Below are positions 24,405-34,899 of a DNA stretch of 64,000 nt, in pieces. The notes under the pieces were generated by a model. It was given only the letters and a program-made list of their open reading frames with translations. It was not told the DNA's origin and ran no database searches. The position numbers and the translations under genes were made by a program. The stretch is from the NCBI GenBank assembly GCA_019188255.1, contig JAETXT010000008.1:1240001-1304000 (forward strand), in the 5' to 3' direction. The DNA comes from Verticillium longisporum (Eukaryota > Ascomycota > Sordariomycetes > Glomerellales > Plectosphaerellaceae). Positions within the stretch are counted from its first letter, which is position 1; each line of letters opens with the position of its first letter.

Positions 24405-26454
24405 ATGGTCTTGATGTCTAGAAGCAGGGTGCTGCTGGCTTGCAGCCTGTTCTTGTCAATGTCCGGTTGGGCTATCGGTCAAGTCGACAATGACGATGAT
24501 AGTGGTCTTCGCTCCTCGCCTGCGCCAAAGGATTTCAAACGGAGATGGCACCCAAGAGGTAGGAAATCGTCGCGGAATGTCTTCAAAGGCTCGTGCAGTG
24601 GGCTAACGACCGAGAAGCGACCGTCCTCGGGGACTATATGTTTGTCGATGGCGGCGAAGTCGCACAATGGGTTAACGGCGAGAAAACCAAACGCCCATCC
24701 AACGGAGGTTCGCAACACCCATGAGCGCTCTCCTCGCGCTGCGGACGCATATGCTGACGTGATGCCAACATAGCCAACGCTACCCTATCGATTCCGCTGA
24801 CGCGTTCCTGGAAGCCGGCGGATGTTAAGATCACGGAGATTGACAAGCCTGTCATGGGTATGGTGAAAGAGGCCATTTTCACGCACGAGGCGTCAAACTC
24901 GTTCTACATCTGGGGCGGCCACGTTCCGTACGACGCCGCACCCGTTCCGACAAATCAGCTTTGGAGGTTCAGTTCTGATGGCGACGGAGGTGGCACCTGG
25001 AACCCCGAAACACCCGGCAATCCCTCGACATATACGAGCCTCACGCGTTCCCAGGGCGGCGCCTACGTGAGCACACCCGACGCCGCGTTCTGGTTCGGCG
25101 GTCTCGAGACCCCGGGCACCTCTGGCGGCCCCCGAGGCTACGTGCCGGGTTATCTCTCGTTCAACTTCACGACCAAGTCATGGGCCAACGAAACGAACAG
25201 CCCTTGGTCATCCTACGGAACCCTGTACGGTGGTGATGCACACTACGTCCCTACCTTCGGTCCTAACGGCATCGTCATCCTCATCGGCGGCTCGACGTGG
25301 GACATGACGGGCTCGGGCTCGATGGGCTACCTCGATATGCAGAATCTCACCTTCTTCGATCCCGTCACGCGCGAGTGGCACTCCCAGACGACTTCGGGCG
25401 AAGCTCCCCTTCGCCGTGAATGGTTTTGCGTCGCCGGTGCCGAGTCAACAAACGGAACCTATGAAATGTGAGCCTACCAATATGAATCGTGACGAAGAAC
25501 CGGTCGTGGCCGAAACTGACACGGGTATCACCACAGCGTGGTCCACGGCGGTAGAAACCAGGCCAACAAGGCCGCTTTTGACGACGTCTACATCCTCAGC
25601 CTTCCGGGGTTCGTCTGGACGAAGGCCGAGTACGAAGCCAAGGGATCTCGCACCGCTCACGCATGCGTTGTCGCCTGCAACCGCCAGATGATTAGCATCG
25701 GAGGCGTTGACGATACCAAGGGAAGCCCTGCCATCTGGGAGGACATTGATCCGCGCCCACAGGGACTGGGCATCTTCGACATGACGCAGCTCAAGTGGAC
25801 CGACGCCTTCGACGCCGATGCTGGTGCGTATGAATCGCCGGCCGAGGTGCAGGCGTGGTATGACGAAGGGTGAGTGTGGGCTTGATCAATAAACGATCTA
25901 AGGGTCTGAGCTGACGACAAAAATGCAGTGGTCTCCAAAATGTTCAGTGGTCTTCGGACAACGTGCAGAAGCTCTTCACAAACAGCACGTCTTCGGAGGA
26001 GTCGTCGGAAGAGGGTACCTCTGGTGGAAATGGGAATGGAAACAGTGGCAATGCGAACGGCGAGTCTTCCAACAGCTCAACGCCGGTAGGGGCCATTGCG
26101 GGCGGCGTCGTGGGCGGTGTCGCTGGCATTGCGCTTGTGGCCTTCCTCGTATGGTTTCTCGCGCGCCGCCGGCGACGGAACGCCAACCAAGGGCCGGAGA
26201 GGGAGAAGGAGTCACATGTGATGCTACCGGCCGAGATGCCGCCATCCACGCATGACGGGACCGCAACAATGACGACAAGCTCATCGTCCCCGTCGAACTG
26301 GGGCAGCACAGTCGCGGGATCCCCGGCCAAGGGGAATGCTGTGCCGGCTCATGTTGAGATGGACGACACGTCGCCGAGGCCGGAGCTCATGGGATCAGGA
26401 CCTTACCCGTACCATGGGGCAGAACTGGATGGTGGCAGTTATCCGGCGAGGTAG
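24405..26454 (+). CDS. kelch-repeat single-pass membrane protein
   Basis: Five exons are inferred (24405-24558, 24618-24707, 24774-25467, 25537-25869, 25929-26454) with introns of 59-69 bp; the joined length is exactly 599 codons. A signal peptide (about residues 1-28) is followed by kelch-type beta-propeller blades with paired glycines: YMFVDGGEVAQW, FYIWGGHVPYD, AAFWFGGLE, IVILIGGSTWD, VVHGGRNQ, MISIGGVDD. A Ser/Gly/Asn-rich stalk precedes one transmembrane segment (about 478-500, GAIAGGVVGGVAGIALVAFL). An RRRRR stop-transfer cluster and a short Pro/Ser-rich cytoplasmic tail complete the protein. Intron 1 has a GCTAAC branch site; donor 2 (GTTCGC) is slightly unusual. The extracellular propeller suggests a wall or surface role; its ligand is unknown. 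Confidence 0.9.
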
Positions 26455-26804
26455 AGAGCGATACGAGCGGGGAATCGAGTTTTCGAATTGGTTGTCTCTG
26501 TCATTTTGCATCTGTGCGAGTCTTCTAGAGCCAGCGATTCGTTGCATACAAGTGAGCGTTTGTCGTGGTTTGTCTGAGGTTTTGAACTGGTTGCTGGTCA
26601 CTGTCGTCCTCATACATGGACACCAACAAGAGTTTAACCTGGAATTCTCCTAGAAAAGAGAATCGCCCACAACACTCAAGCACTGAGTTCTGCCGATCTA
26701 CATGTCTGGAAAACGTCAAGTTGGGAGGATGGTTAGGATTGATCGTCATTCGCGTCCCCAGACGTCATGGTGTTGACTTTCAAGCCGACACCGCATGAAT
26801 CGAA
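26455..26804. other. intergenic region upstream of the tRNA
   Basis: About 350 bases contain the 3' region of the kelch gene. Nothing else is seen. Confidence 0.55.
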
Positions 26805-26886
26805 GCCGTTATAGCTCAGTGGTTAGAGCATCGCACTCGTACCATCCCGACATGCGGGGTCCACGGTTCAACTCCGTGTAGCGGCA
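26805..26886 (+). tRNA. tRNA-Thr(CGT) with a 10-base intron
   Basis: The acceptor stem pairs GCCGTTA (26805-26811) with TAGCGGC (26879-26885), followed by discriminator A. The A box TAGCTCAGTGG and B box GGTTCAACTCC are both present. The anticodon stem TCGCA/TGCGG encloses a 17-base loop. Removing CCATCCCGAC (26842-26851), placed canonically after position 37, leaves the seven-base loop CTCGTAA with anticodon CGT (26838-26840), which reads ACG. The T arm is CACGG/CCGTG with loop TTCAACT. No CCA is encoded, as is normal in eukaryotes. Confidence 0.93.
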
Positions 26887-27530
26887 ATTCATTTTTGGAC
26901 TTTTGCTCCGTGATTGATCTGGGTGGGCTCGGGGGTGGGTTTGGGAGGGGCTGTCGGTTGTGATGTGGGGGGGACGAGCAAGGGAATTTGATTGCTGTGA
27001 TGCATCATGGCGGGTAGCGGGTTTCTTAGGCGACAAATACCTCGCTGCTGATGGAGGGAAGGGTGTGTGCTCGCCCCTGAGGAACCTGAAGGCCCTCGAC
27101 ATGCTGTTGTGTTGTCGGTGGTATGAGAGAGTGAGCTGTTTCAGTCATCGAATGAAATGACAGATATACACAGCTATGGCGATTCATTCCGTCGCGATCC
27201 AGACAACAAAAAAGGCGCCATGTCTCGTCTCGTCTCAGCCGGCGGGGTGAGGCTGAAGACGCCCTCGCCTGGTCTTTGGCTTGGTGCTCTCAGCCCTGAT
27301 TGATTGTACCCAACGCCCACTGGAGGTTGCCGCATCTAGTCCGGCAGTCGAGTATGCCTTGTCACGAGACAGATCTCAAGCCACTCGGGGGATCTTCACC
27401 GGCTTCACCAATTCCACGAACATTTCCTCAAAGGCGCCGAGTGTTGGCACATTGCCTGTGAGCACACATCCTCGTTATCTGCTTCACCAACAGCTTGTAC
27501 TCTGAGAGCAGACCATTTCAATTCTCGGCC
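26887..27530. other. intergenic region
   Basis: About 640 bases downstream of the tRNA hold the promoter of the proline-rich gene. No other feature is supported. Confidence 0.55.
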
Positions 27531-28775
27531 ATGTGGTATAATCCCCGCACACCACCAGCCCTCCCACCGCGGAGCCCAAAACGACCCGATCAGACCGGCC
27601 TCCCATCACCACCACTCCTCCCGCCGCGCCCAGTGTCCTACATGCCCTATCGCCCAGCCGGCCCTGAGCAGTGGGACACTTCGCCCTTGCAATGGACGCA
27701 CGGCGACCAGCGCCGGCAGTCTGTCCCTGCCGGTGCCCCTGTGAGCTGCAACAGCGGCACGGACACATCACAGACCCTGCGGAGGAAGCCGATCGGCGCC
27801 GAAGTCGTACGGCCAGCACTGCCGCCAAGGCCGTACACTTCTTCACCACCAGTGAGGGAGACCAGCGCGCCAAGACCGAGGCCGATGTCGTACGTGAGCC
27901 CTGGACCGACGACGTACCACAGCTACGTGCCGCCGTCTCCTTCGCTGTCACCGCCCGCTCCGCGAGAGAGGCCTCGTTCTGTGTCTTGTGTGAGTCCCGA
28001 GTCAATATTCGCAAGCCCAGTCAGCTTCGCACCGCCTTCGCCGCCAAATGACACACCCTCGAGACCTGTATCGTGCGCGCCATGGTCGCGGTGGTCAACG
28101 ATGCCCTCGCCGCCGGCCGAACCTCCCGCGACCGTGGCCCCGAGAGCGCCGTGGCCGCGCTGGTCCCTCGTCCCATCAGAGCTTGATGCCGGCGAATCCT
28201 CGCCCGCGCCCGCGCCCGCGCCCGAACCTCCTCTCGAGCGCGACGAGCTGGTAGACGACATTGATGAGCTTCTCTCCGAGCTCGAAATCTCCTCCGCAGG
28301 CTGGAACGGCTCCGACCCCTCCATCGACGGCCTTGATCACCGTCGCCCTTCCCTGAAAATCACGCACTACCCGGACGATTACGCCGAGCTTTCACGGCCC
28401 GTTGACGTCCTCCCGCTGAGCCCACCCGCCGTGCCTCCGAAGCTGCCCCTCGTCCCGATCATGGATGACGCGCCCGAGACGGACACGACGGCATGCCTCG
28501 CGGCGCCCATGACCTACGCCTTCCCCGCGACGTGGTACAGCCATCCGGACATGCCGGGCGTGTGGGTCTGCGCCGGTTGTTTCACGCGCCACCTGGCCGG
28601 CACCAAGTTCGACCCGCAGTTTGACGGGAGAGCTTATGATGATGGGAGACCGCGGGCGTGCTGGTTTGGGGATGACAGGGTCGTGCACGAGCTTTTGCCG
28701 AGGGCCCTTGCCACGGGGTTCTTGCAACCGTTGATTGATCATTTGAATGAAGTGGCGACGCCACGGGCTCCCTAA
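27531..28775 (+). CDS. proline-rich protein with C-terminal Cys/His motif
   Basis: One exon encodes 414 residues. The first two thirds are extremely rich in Pro, Ser and Arg, with SH3-ligand-like runs (PALPPRSPKRP, LLPPRPVSY, PALPPRPY), and are probably disordered. A hexanucleotide repeat at 28201-28224 encodes alternating Pro/Ala. After an acidic Leu-rich helix (DELVDDIDELLSELEI) comes a compact C-terminal module, about residues 320-405: ATWYSHPDMPGVWVCAGCF, then a His, a later Cys (RACWFGD) and a closing helix (ATGFLQPLIDHL). From memory, similar C-terminal modules with a HPD..VC..C signature occur in other fungal proteins; metal binding is my inference. No enzyme motif. A role as an adaptor binding SH3 or WW domains is possible but unproven. 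Confidence 0.75.
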   Translation: MWYNPRTPPALPPRSPKRPDQTGLPSPPLLPPRPVSYMPYRPAGPEQWDTSPLQWTHGDQRRQSVPAGAPVSCNSGTDTSQTLRRKPIGAEVVRPALPPRPYTSSPPVRETSAPRPRPMSYVSPGPTTYHSYVPPSPSLSPPAPRERPRSVSCVSPESIFASPVSFAPPSPPNDTPSRPVSCAPWSRWSTMPSPPAEPPATVAPRAPWPRWSLVPSELDAGESSPAPAPAPEPPLERDELVDDIDELLSELEISSAGWNGSDPSIDGLDHRRPSLKITHYPDDYAELSRPVDVLPLSPPAVPPKLPLVPIMDDAPETDTTACLAAPMTYAFPATWYSHPDMPGVWVCAGCFTRHLAGTKFDPQFDGRAYDDGRPRACWFGDDRVVHELLPRALATGFLQPLIDHLNEVATPRAP

Positions 28776-29824
28776 GACGGGAGGAACATGAGCAACCCAG
28801 TGATGGGGTGGCATTCGGGGGCTTAGACGGCGTATTGGGCATGAATCTTGATCTCGATGTCCGGCTTTCAGGTGGCATATATGTGTGAAGCAGCATGGGC
28901 GTCTACAGGGCTCATTTGGTAGCCAAGTGCACGAAGAAACTGTGAAGACAGGACTTTGCGTGAGCTCTCACGCCTGGGTTTGGCAGGCTAAGGAAGGCCT
29001 CAACATCTCCAGCGCGGACTGCTTGATCTGAGATAGCTAGTGCGGGTAACTTTGTAAAGTTTTTGGAGTCGGTGATGACTACCTTCGCTGCATTGTCTGG
29101 CGCGAAGAAGACCACTGTCATTGACAGACAACTCAGCAAGAAACGTGACCTGGTTCGAGGGTGACTCTTTCTGTCAAAGCCAAATAGTTCGGAAAACATG
29201 ATACAGAATTGAGAACTTTCCCCACGTAGACAGGCTCTAACCAATTATCTTGAACTCCAAGGTTCGCCGGTTTCATCATCCGTCATGGGGTCTTCGTGTT
29301 TTCCAAGTTTCTTAAGAGAAGAAATCCCGCCAGCTTGTTCTACAATTATTGCTTTACCAACCATCGCAGATGTTGCCTAGGGTTCTAGGGCGTCTTCATG
29401 CGCTAGCAGATAGTTTTTTGTGACGTAAACTGTGCCGGACCATCTGATCAACAGAAGTGGTAAATGTCAGCCATATGCGAGCTCCGGGATGTCTTCCACA
29501 GTTGTCGTAGGTGTATGGTCTGCCATAACAGCGCCTTTCAGGCATGCTGTTCCAAAGTCAACCACCCAAAGACTTGCTCTAAAGCTAAACCAGGGTCATC
29601 ACTCAACTTCTCAGACACATTCATGTCACGAGAGGGGGTTTCTATCCAAATGTGTGGCATCTTATTGACCTTTACTTAGCGTCATAAATATCGTACATAT
29701 TCAAATGACACGCATGGAAATGGCACTGACGGACCGATGGCGCTCGCCAATCGCCTTAGAGGAGCTAATCAAAGACATACTGGAATTGAGTCGTCTTGTC
29801 GCTGAGGCTATCGAACCCTCTACC
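28776..29824. other. intergenic region
   Basis: About 1 kb. A minus-strand frame of about 110 codons (28912-29244) and two overlapping plus-strand frames near 29432-29679 lack domains, so none is called. Confidence 0.5.
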
Positions 29825-31455
29825 TTAGGCTCCCAGCTTCCCGTCGATCCAGCTGTTGACAAGCGCGAGGGCTGCTTCGGGCTGATCAAATGGAACCATG
29901 TGTCCGGCCTCGTTGACTTCAGCGTAGGAAAGCGGCTCCAGTGCCTTGAACGTACGGGCTTTTTTCAGACCAGAGTACCAAGGTCTGAGCTCCCGGAACC
30001 GGAAGAGAGGTTTGCCCCTCCAGCTGAACCCTTCGTTTACCAGTCGCCGCATGCCAGCAGCGTGGCAGAACCAGTCCTTGTCGCCTACGTAGAGGAGAAC
30101 TCGCACACTCTTCGTTATAGTATTAGTCGTTACAATGGTGGTTCACGGTCTAGGTGAAGCACTTACCCTGCTCAGAAGGTCTTCCACGTACCCATGGCTT
30201 GTCTTCCAAAGATCGCCTACCGATTGCCACTGCTCGAAAACGTCGTAGGACATTGCTTCGAAGGCTAGGTTTTCAGGAACATTCAATGCCTGCTTCACAG
30301 AAGAGCTGTTGAGGAAATCGCCAATGAGACTGATCTCTCGGTAGCAGAGTTCGGGGTCTTCCTTGCACTCCCGGCGCCAGTCGTAAGGATTGCGGTGTAG
30401 TTCGCCGAGGACTACATTAGTGAGACCCTCGCACTCTTTCTGCGCGTGGAGACAGGCTTTGGCGAGCCAACCCTTCGTCTCACACACTGGCAGAGTCTGT
30501 TCGCACCACAGAGAGAGAGGAGCAAACTCATGACATCTCTCACTCGAGAAAAGCCCAGCTGCTCCATCGCAGGCTGCTTCGATGCCCGCTGGGTTCTGGG
30601 CAGATTGTCGGACCAGACCATTGCCGATCATGATGCCCTTAGGGTTGATGGTGGTCGCCCGACTAGGTGTTGACGGATTAATGAGTGGCATCTGGTCAGG
30701 AAAGTTGGTGCTGGAGCTGAAGTCTTTTGCCGGTTCATCTTGCGCATGAAGAATGTCAGCCGCCAGCGCGGGAACCCAGGAACCGCCATATGACTCCCCA
30801 GCGATGTAGAAATCTCGCCCAACGAACTCTGGGAAGCCGATAAAGAATTGACGCAGGAAGCGGTTCATCAGCTGCGACGATCTCGAGAGGCCATCGATAA
30901 TTTCGTTGGAACGAGAGAAACCAACACCTGCTGGCTGACTGGTTAGTGATGTTAGTTGTGTTACCGGGGCTTCACTGCGCGCCTGCATCTCGTAGACTTA
31001 CTCAACGAAGAGCAGGTTGGCTCGTTCGTTCCAGCTAAAGGGGTTGTTCACTGTGTACCCCCCTTCTGCAGCGATCCGACAAGGGCCTAGCTCCATCAGA
31101 CCCCCAAAGGCAACAGATGACGCTCCCGGGCCTCTACATCGTGTGTGAGCAAGCATCGTTGTTCGCGTGGCAATTCGACGTAGCCGGTCATCCAGAGAAT
31201 GAGAGGATCCTTTGCAGGCTCATTTTTGCTCTCATGGAGCCAAAAGAATGTCGCGGTGTGGTTGTCATCTGTGGTCAGAAACCCAGCCGTGCCTGGGGTA
31301 GAGCTGTTACAGACGGTGGAGGTGTCGTTGGCAAGTTGGAAACTGAAGGCTGGTAACCCTTCTTGCGGGCCAAAGTCCTCAGCGACAGGCTTATATGACA
31401 CTGCAACAACGGCAACCGGACGGGTGATCGCACTCAATATAGTGTGGAACTTCAT
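29825..31455 (-). CDS. serine carboxypeptidase (S10), signal-peptide bearing, with an abnormal first splice donor
   Basis: Four exons (31455-31184, 31133-31002, 30938-30167, 30109-29825) join to exactly 487 codons. The protein begins with a hydrophobic signal (MKFHTILSAITRPVAVVAV) and carries the S10 landmarks: the oxyanion segment GGPGASSVAFGG, DQPAGVGFS, nucleophile Ser184 in AGESYGG, Asp402 in YVGDKDWFC and His462 in NEAGHMVPFDQP. The AGHMVPFDQP form resembles vacuolar carboxypeptidase Y. Introns 2 and 3 have GTAAGT donors. Intron 1 is odd: the boundary that keeps GGPG in frame begins with CT at 31183 instead of GT. A GC donor one base earlier with a shifted acceptor keeps the frame but removes one Gly of the oxyanion motif. 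The gene may therefore be damaged, or one base may be miscalled. Confidence 0.85.
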
Positions 31456-31791
31456 CACGTTGGTCGCCTGGTATTCATTGAAGAGGAAGCCCGTAATCCA
31501 CGAATTTAGGAGCCTTCGATTCTGAAGGGTTGGATGGGATGGCGGTGGTTGACGAGATATGGCGTGAGTGGTCCACATATCCGTTTTAGGTTATACGTGC
31601 CACGCGGCGCGTACCTGGGTATAGCGGCACTGTTGAATCTCAATACCCTTTAAAGTAAGGCGCCACTAGATTCCTTATCACAAGCAGGTGGATGAATTTT
31701 CAGTGAGCGTCCTCGCCATCAGATCAGATGAGTTGGTGAGCGTCATTCTGCAAACAAGTGCTTTACGTCACATCTACCGCGAAGTCACAAC
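31456..31791. promoter_or_regulatory. divergent promoter shared by two S10 carboxypeptidase genes
   Basis: Only 336 bases separate the start codons of the minus-strand carboxypeptidase (31455) and the plus-strand, now interrupted, carboxypeptidase (31792). The arrangement would allow shared control. I see no element I can name with confidence. Confidence 0.5.
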
Positions 31792-32960
31792 ATGCGGTCA
31801 CCTCCAGACCTCACAGTCTTCGCCCTGCAGGCGACGAGCCTCTTTGCACTTGGTCTATGCGCCCCGAGTCAGAAGCCTCTCGTTGCCAATCTACCGACCT
31901 TCAATCTACGCGAGCAGACTGACGTCCTTTGCGATGCCGGGTCGCGGCACTGGACTGGTTCAGTCCCAATCACAAACGATAAGAATTTGTCTTTTTGTCA
32001 GTGCTTGGTAGCGGCTCGTCGAAGGCGCCCTTGCTGATTCTCTAACCAAGGGTATTTCGAAAGTCGTAGCCACCCAGAGACGGACCCAGTACTGTTGTGG
32101 ATGAGCGGGTAGGTCGCTACGCTTCGTGGCCGAGTATCCTTTCCATCTGATCATCCTAGGGGCCCTGGTGCAACCGGCGAATTCGGTATCTTCAAAGATA
32201 GTGGACCTTGCCAAGTGAACAAAGATGGTAATTCTACATCAAAGCGGCCATTCTCCTGGACGGACAAGGCCAACGTGCTTTTTATCGAGTGAGTAGCATC
32301 CTCATGCGCCAGGATTCGAACTTCTCCGCTGATCAAGACCAGTCAGCCAGTGGGCGTGGGGTTCTCGGAAATCAGTGACCGAGATCTCATGGCAGTTACA
32401 CTGGAACAGGGAGGTCGTGATCTCTACGCCTTTCTCTCGGTTTTCACATCCCGTGTCTTTCCTGACACAGCGGAAAAGACTTAGCACATCGCCGGTGAAT
32501 CAATGGGAGGCCATTATGTAACTGGATACACCCAGTACATCATCCAGCAGCAGCGAGAACGAGCCATTCAAAGCAAGGCCATTCCGCTCGATATCGCTAC
32601 AGCCATTATTGTTGATGGGTACATCGACGACTCCAGAAGTGCAGCTGGTTTTTACGATTATCTATGTCTCGACTGGCGTGGTGATGGCCGTAAGCCCCTT
32701 CTCGACCCCGAAGAGTGCGAATCCATGGTCGCTGGTGTTCCGAGCTGCGAGAAGAAGGGAGCCCTCTGCCGCGAAACCTATGATGTCGAGATCTGCACCC
32801 TGGCCACATCGCACTGCAACGACACGGTGGCCAAATATTTCTGGAAAAACGTGAAGTCCGGAGGTTGGAATCCTTATGATGGTTAGTCCATTTCTAGTAC
32901 CCAAGTGCTTTCCTCGTAGCGTGATAAGTAGTACTCGTATTAACGCTGTCTCAGGCCGAC

Positions 32961-33167
32961 TGTTACGGGTTATACCCGGCTAAGCTATAAAGCTGAGGCT
33001 GCGCCTTAGTAGCTTATTCGTAGATAGGCTCCTGCGCGACTCCTTATTTTCCATTATAAAGGGGTATAAAGAGCTATTATAGTATTCTTCTTATTCTTAT
33101 TCTTTATCTAGTAATAATATATTTAAGGCCTCGTCCTAGTATAATGCTTAACGATTAGCCCTTTATA
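32961..33167 (+). repeat. 5' LTR of the gypsy element
   Basis: This 207-base repeat aligns along its length with 39586-39792 with substitutions only. Its first part (to about 33045) keeps C and G bases that are T or A in the 3' copy (for example GCGCCTTAGTAGC against ACGCTTTAATAGC). Its last part is the mutated one (TATAATGCTTAACGATTAG). Confidence 0.95.
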
Positions 33168-34899
33168 TATTACTAGATTAATAATTAACTATAGACTATA
33201 TTAGCCTCCCTCCCCCGGATAATGATACGAACTCGTAGCTATAGAGTAGCGACCTATTATAGGACGAAATAATTAATTACTATATTAGATAGATAATATA
33301 AAATAATATATACCCCCTAGAAGCTATTATATACTAATAATAGCTATTAGTAGAATAGAACTAAGAATATATAGAATAGCTATTAATAGTATTAAACCTA
33401 TTAATTATAATTAACCCTTTACCTATTAACGACCTATTAATTAGATTAACTATTTAAGCGATAATTATAAGGAAATACTTACCCCCTTCTACGAAGTTTT
33501 CGGGAAAACGCTTAGAGTATATAGTATAGTCGTAATAGATATATAATAAGATTATACTAGATATAGATTACTATAATAGCGATAAAGCTCTATAGTACTT
33601 TATTAATAGTAGCTTAAACTAGTCTCCTTAATAGGTAATTACTATATTCTATATTTAAAGCGGGCCTAATAAGAGCTTTTTACTTAAAAGGTTTATATAA
33701 TACCTCGACTAGAATTACCTCGACTTTAACGAAGCCCTCTATATAGCTATAAGATTATAAACGCTCTAATAGGGCGAAGGGGTACCGCTTTTATAGTTTA
33801 TACTATAATTTAAAAGGCTTATTATATAAATAGGTAGATTAGGATAATCTAATAATATAAAGATTAATTACTTAATAAATACTTTAAATTAAGAACTATC
33901 CTATTATTTAATTACTATAGATATATTCTAAGAATATATTAATTAGATTAAGAGAATATTATAGATCTTAGGAAAACTCGATAATATAATAAGAGTTTAT
34001 TAAGGACGTAGCTAGGGCGAAACTATTACTCCTATATAGCGAGATTATAATAAGGATATATATATATCTAATATTAACCGAATTAGGACTAAATAGGAGA
34101 AACGATTTATAAAGAAAGATATATAAATATATTATAAATATTAGAAGAAGGGATATATTACTTAATACTATAATAAATAATATAAAACCTAGGTTAAAGT
34201 CGTAAAAGCTATTATTAATATACGATTATAATAAAGCTATAATAATAAAGGGTTAATAGGAGATATTAATAAATTAGAATAAGATTTAGGAAAAGAAGAA
34301 CCCTAATATAAACTTAAATATTAAGGAAGTTAAAGGGCAAGGATTTAGGATAGAATATATTTTAATAGTTTATATATTATAAATTAATAATAATAGGAGT
34401 ATTTATAAATAAATACTTAATCTAAGCTTTTATAGATTCTAATTATAATTATTATATAATTATAAACGAAACCCTTATAAGGAAACTTTACTTATTTATA
34501 ATCGATAAAAGAAGATACCCCTTTAATAGTTTCTTAATATAAATAGATATATAAATAAATAGAAGTATTACTATATTACCCCTAATATAAAAGGCTATAT
34601 CTAAACGATATACGTTTATATAATACTTAGCCTAATAAATAACCTATTCCTAGGCTTATTTTAGATATAATCTAATAATATCCTCTTAGACCCCTAGAAG
34701 GACCGCTTATAATATAGTTTAATATAGATATATTTATAGATAGGAGGAGAGGTAGAAATAAAAGTCTTTTAAGAAATAAGAATAATAAAGCTAATAATTA
34801 ATAGTATATTTATAGCTAAGTATTAATAGGCCTATAGAGGAACGATAAAGGGGAAATCCGCTAATTATACGATTAGAATAATAAGCCTTTTAGATATTA
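33168..34899 (+). other. 5' internal part of the gypsy element (gag region, unreadable)
   Basis: About 1.7 kb between the 5' LTR and the first recognisable pol block, where gag would be expected. It is too mutated for me to identify a capsid or zinc-knuckle motif. Confidence 0.5.

Noticed and set aside
23465..24421. Uninterrupted plus-strand frame of 318 codons upstream of the kelch gene
   Set aside because: Irregular composition with scattered Cys and Pro, no domain, signal or splice logic. It overlaps the kelch start in another frame, and competing open frames lie on the opposite strand.
28912..29244. Minus-strand frame of about 110 codons
   Set aside because: No ATG at its start, no domain and no splice continuation.
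32311..32323. GGATTCGAAC, resembling a reversed tRNA B box
   Set aside because: No matching A box, acceptor stem or T stem nearby; it lies in an intron of the carboxypeptidase pseudogene.
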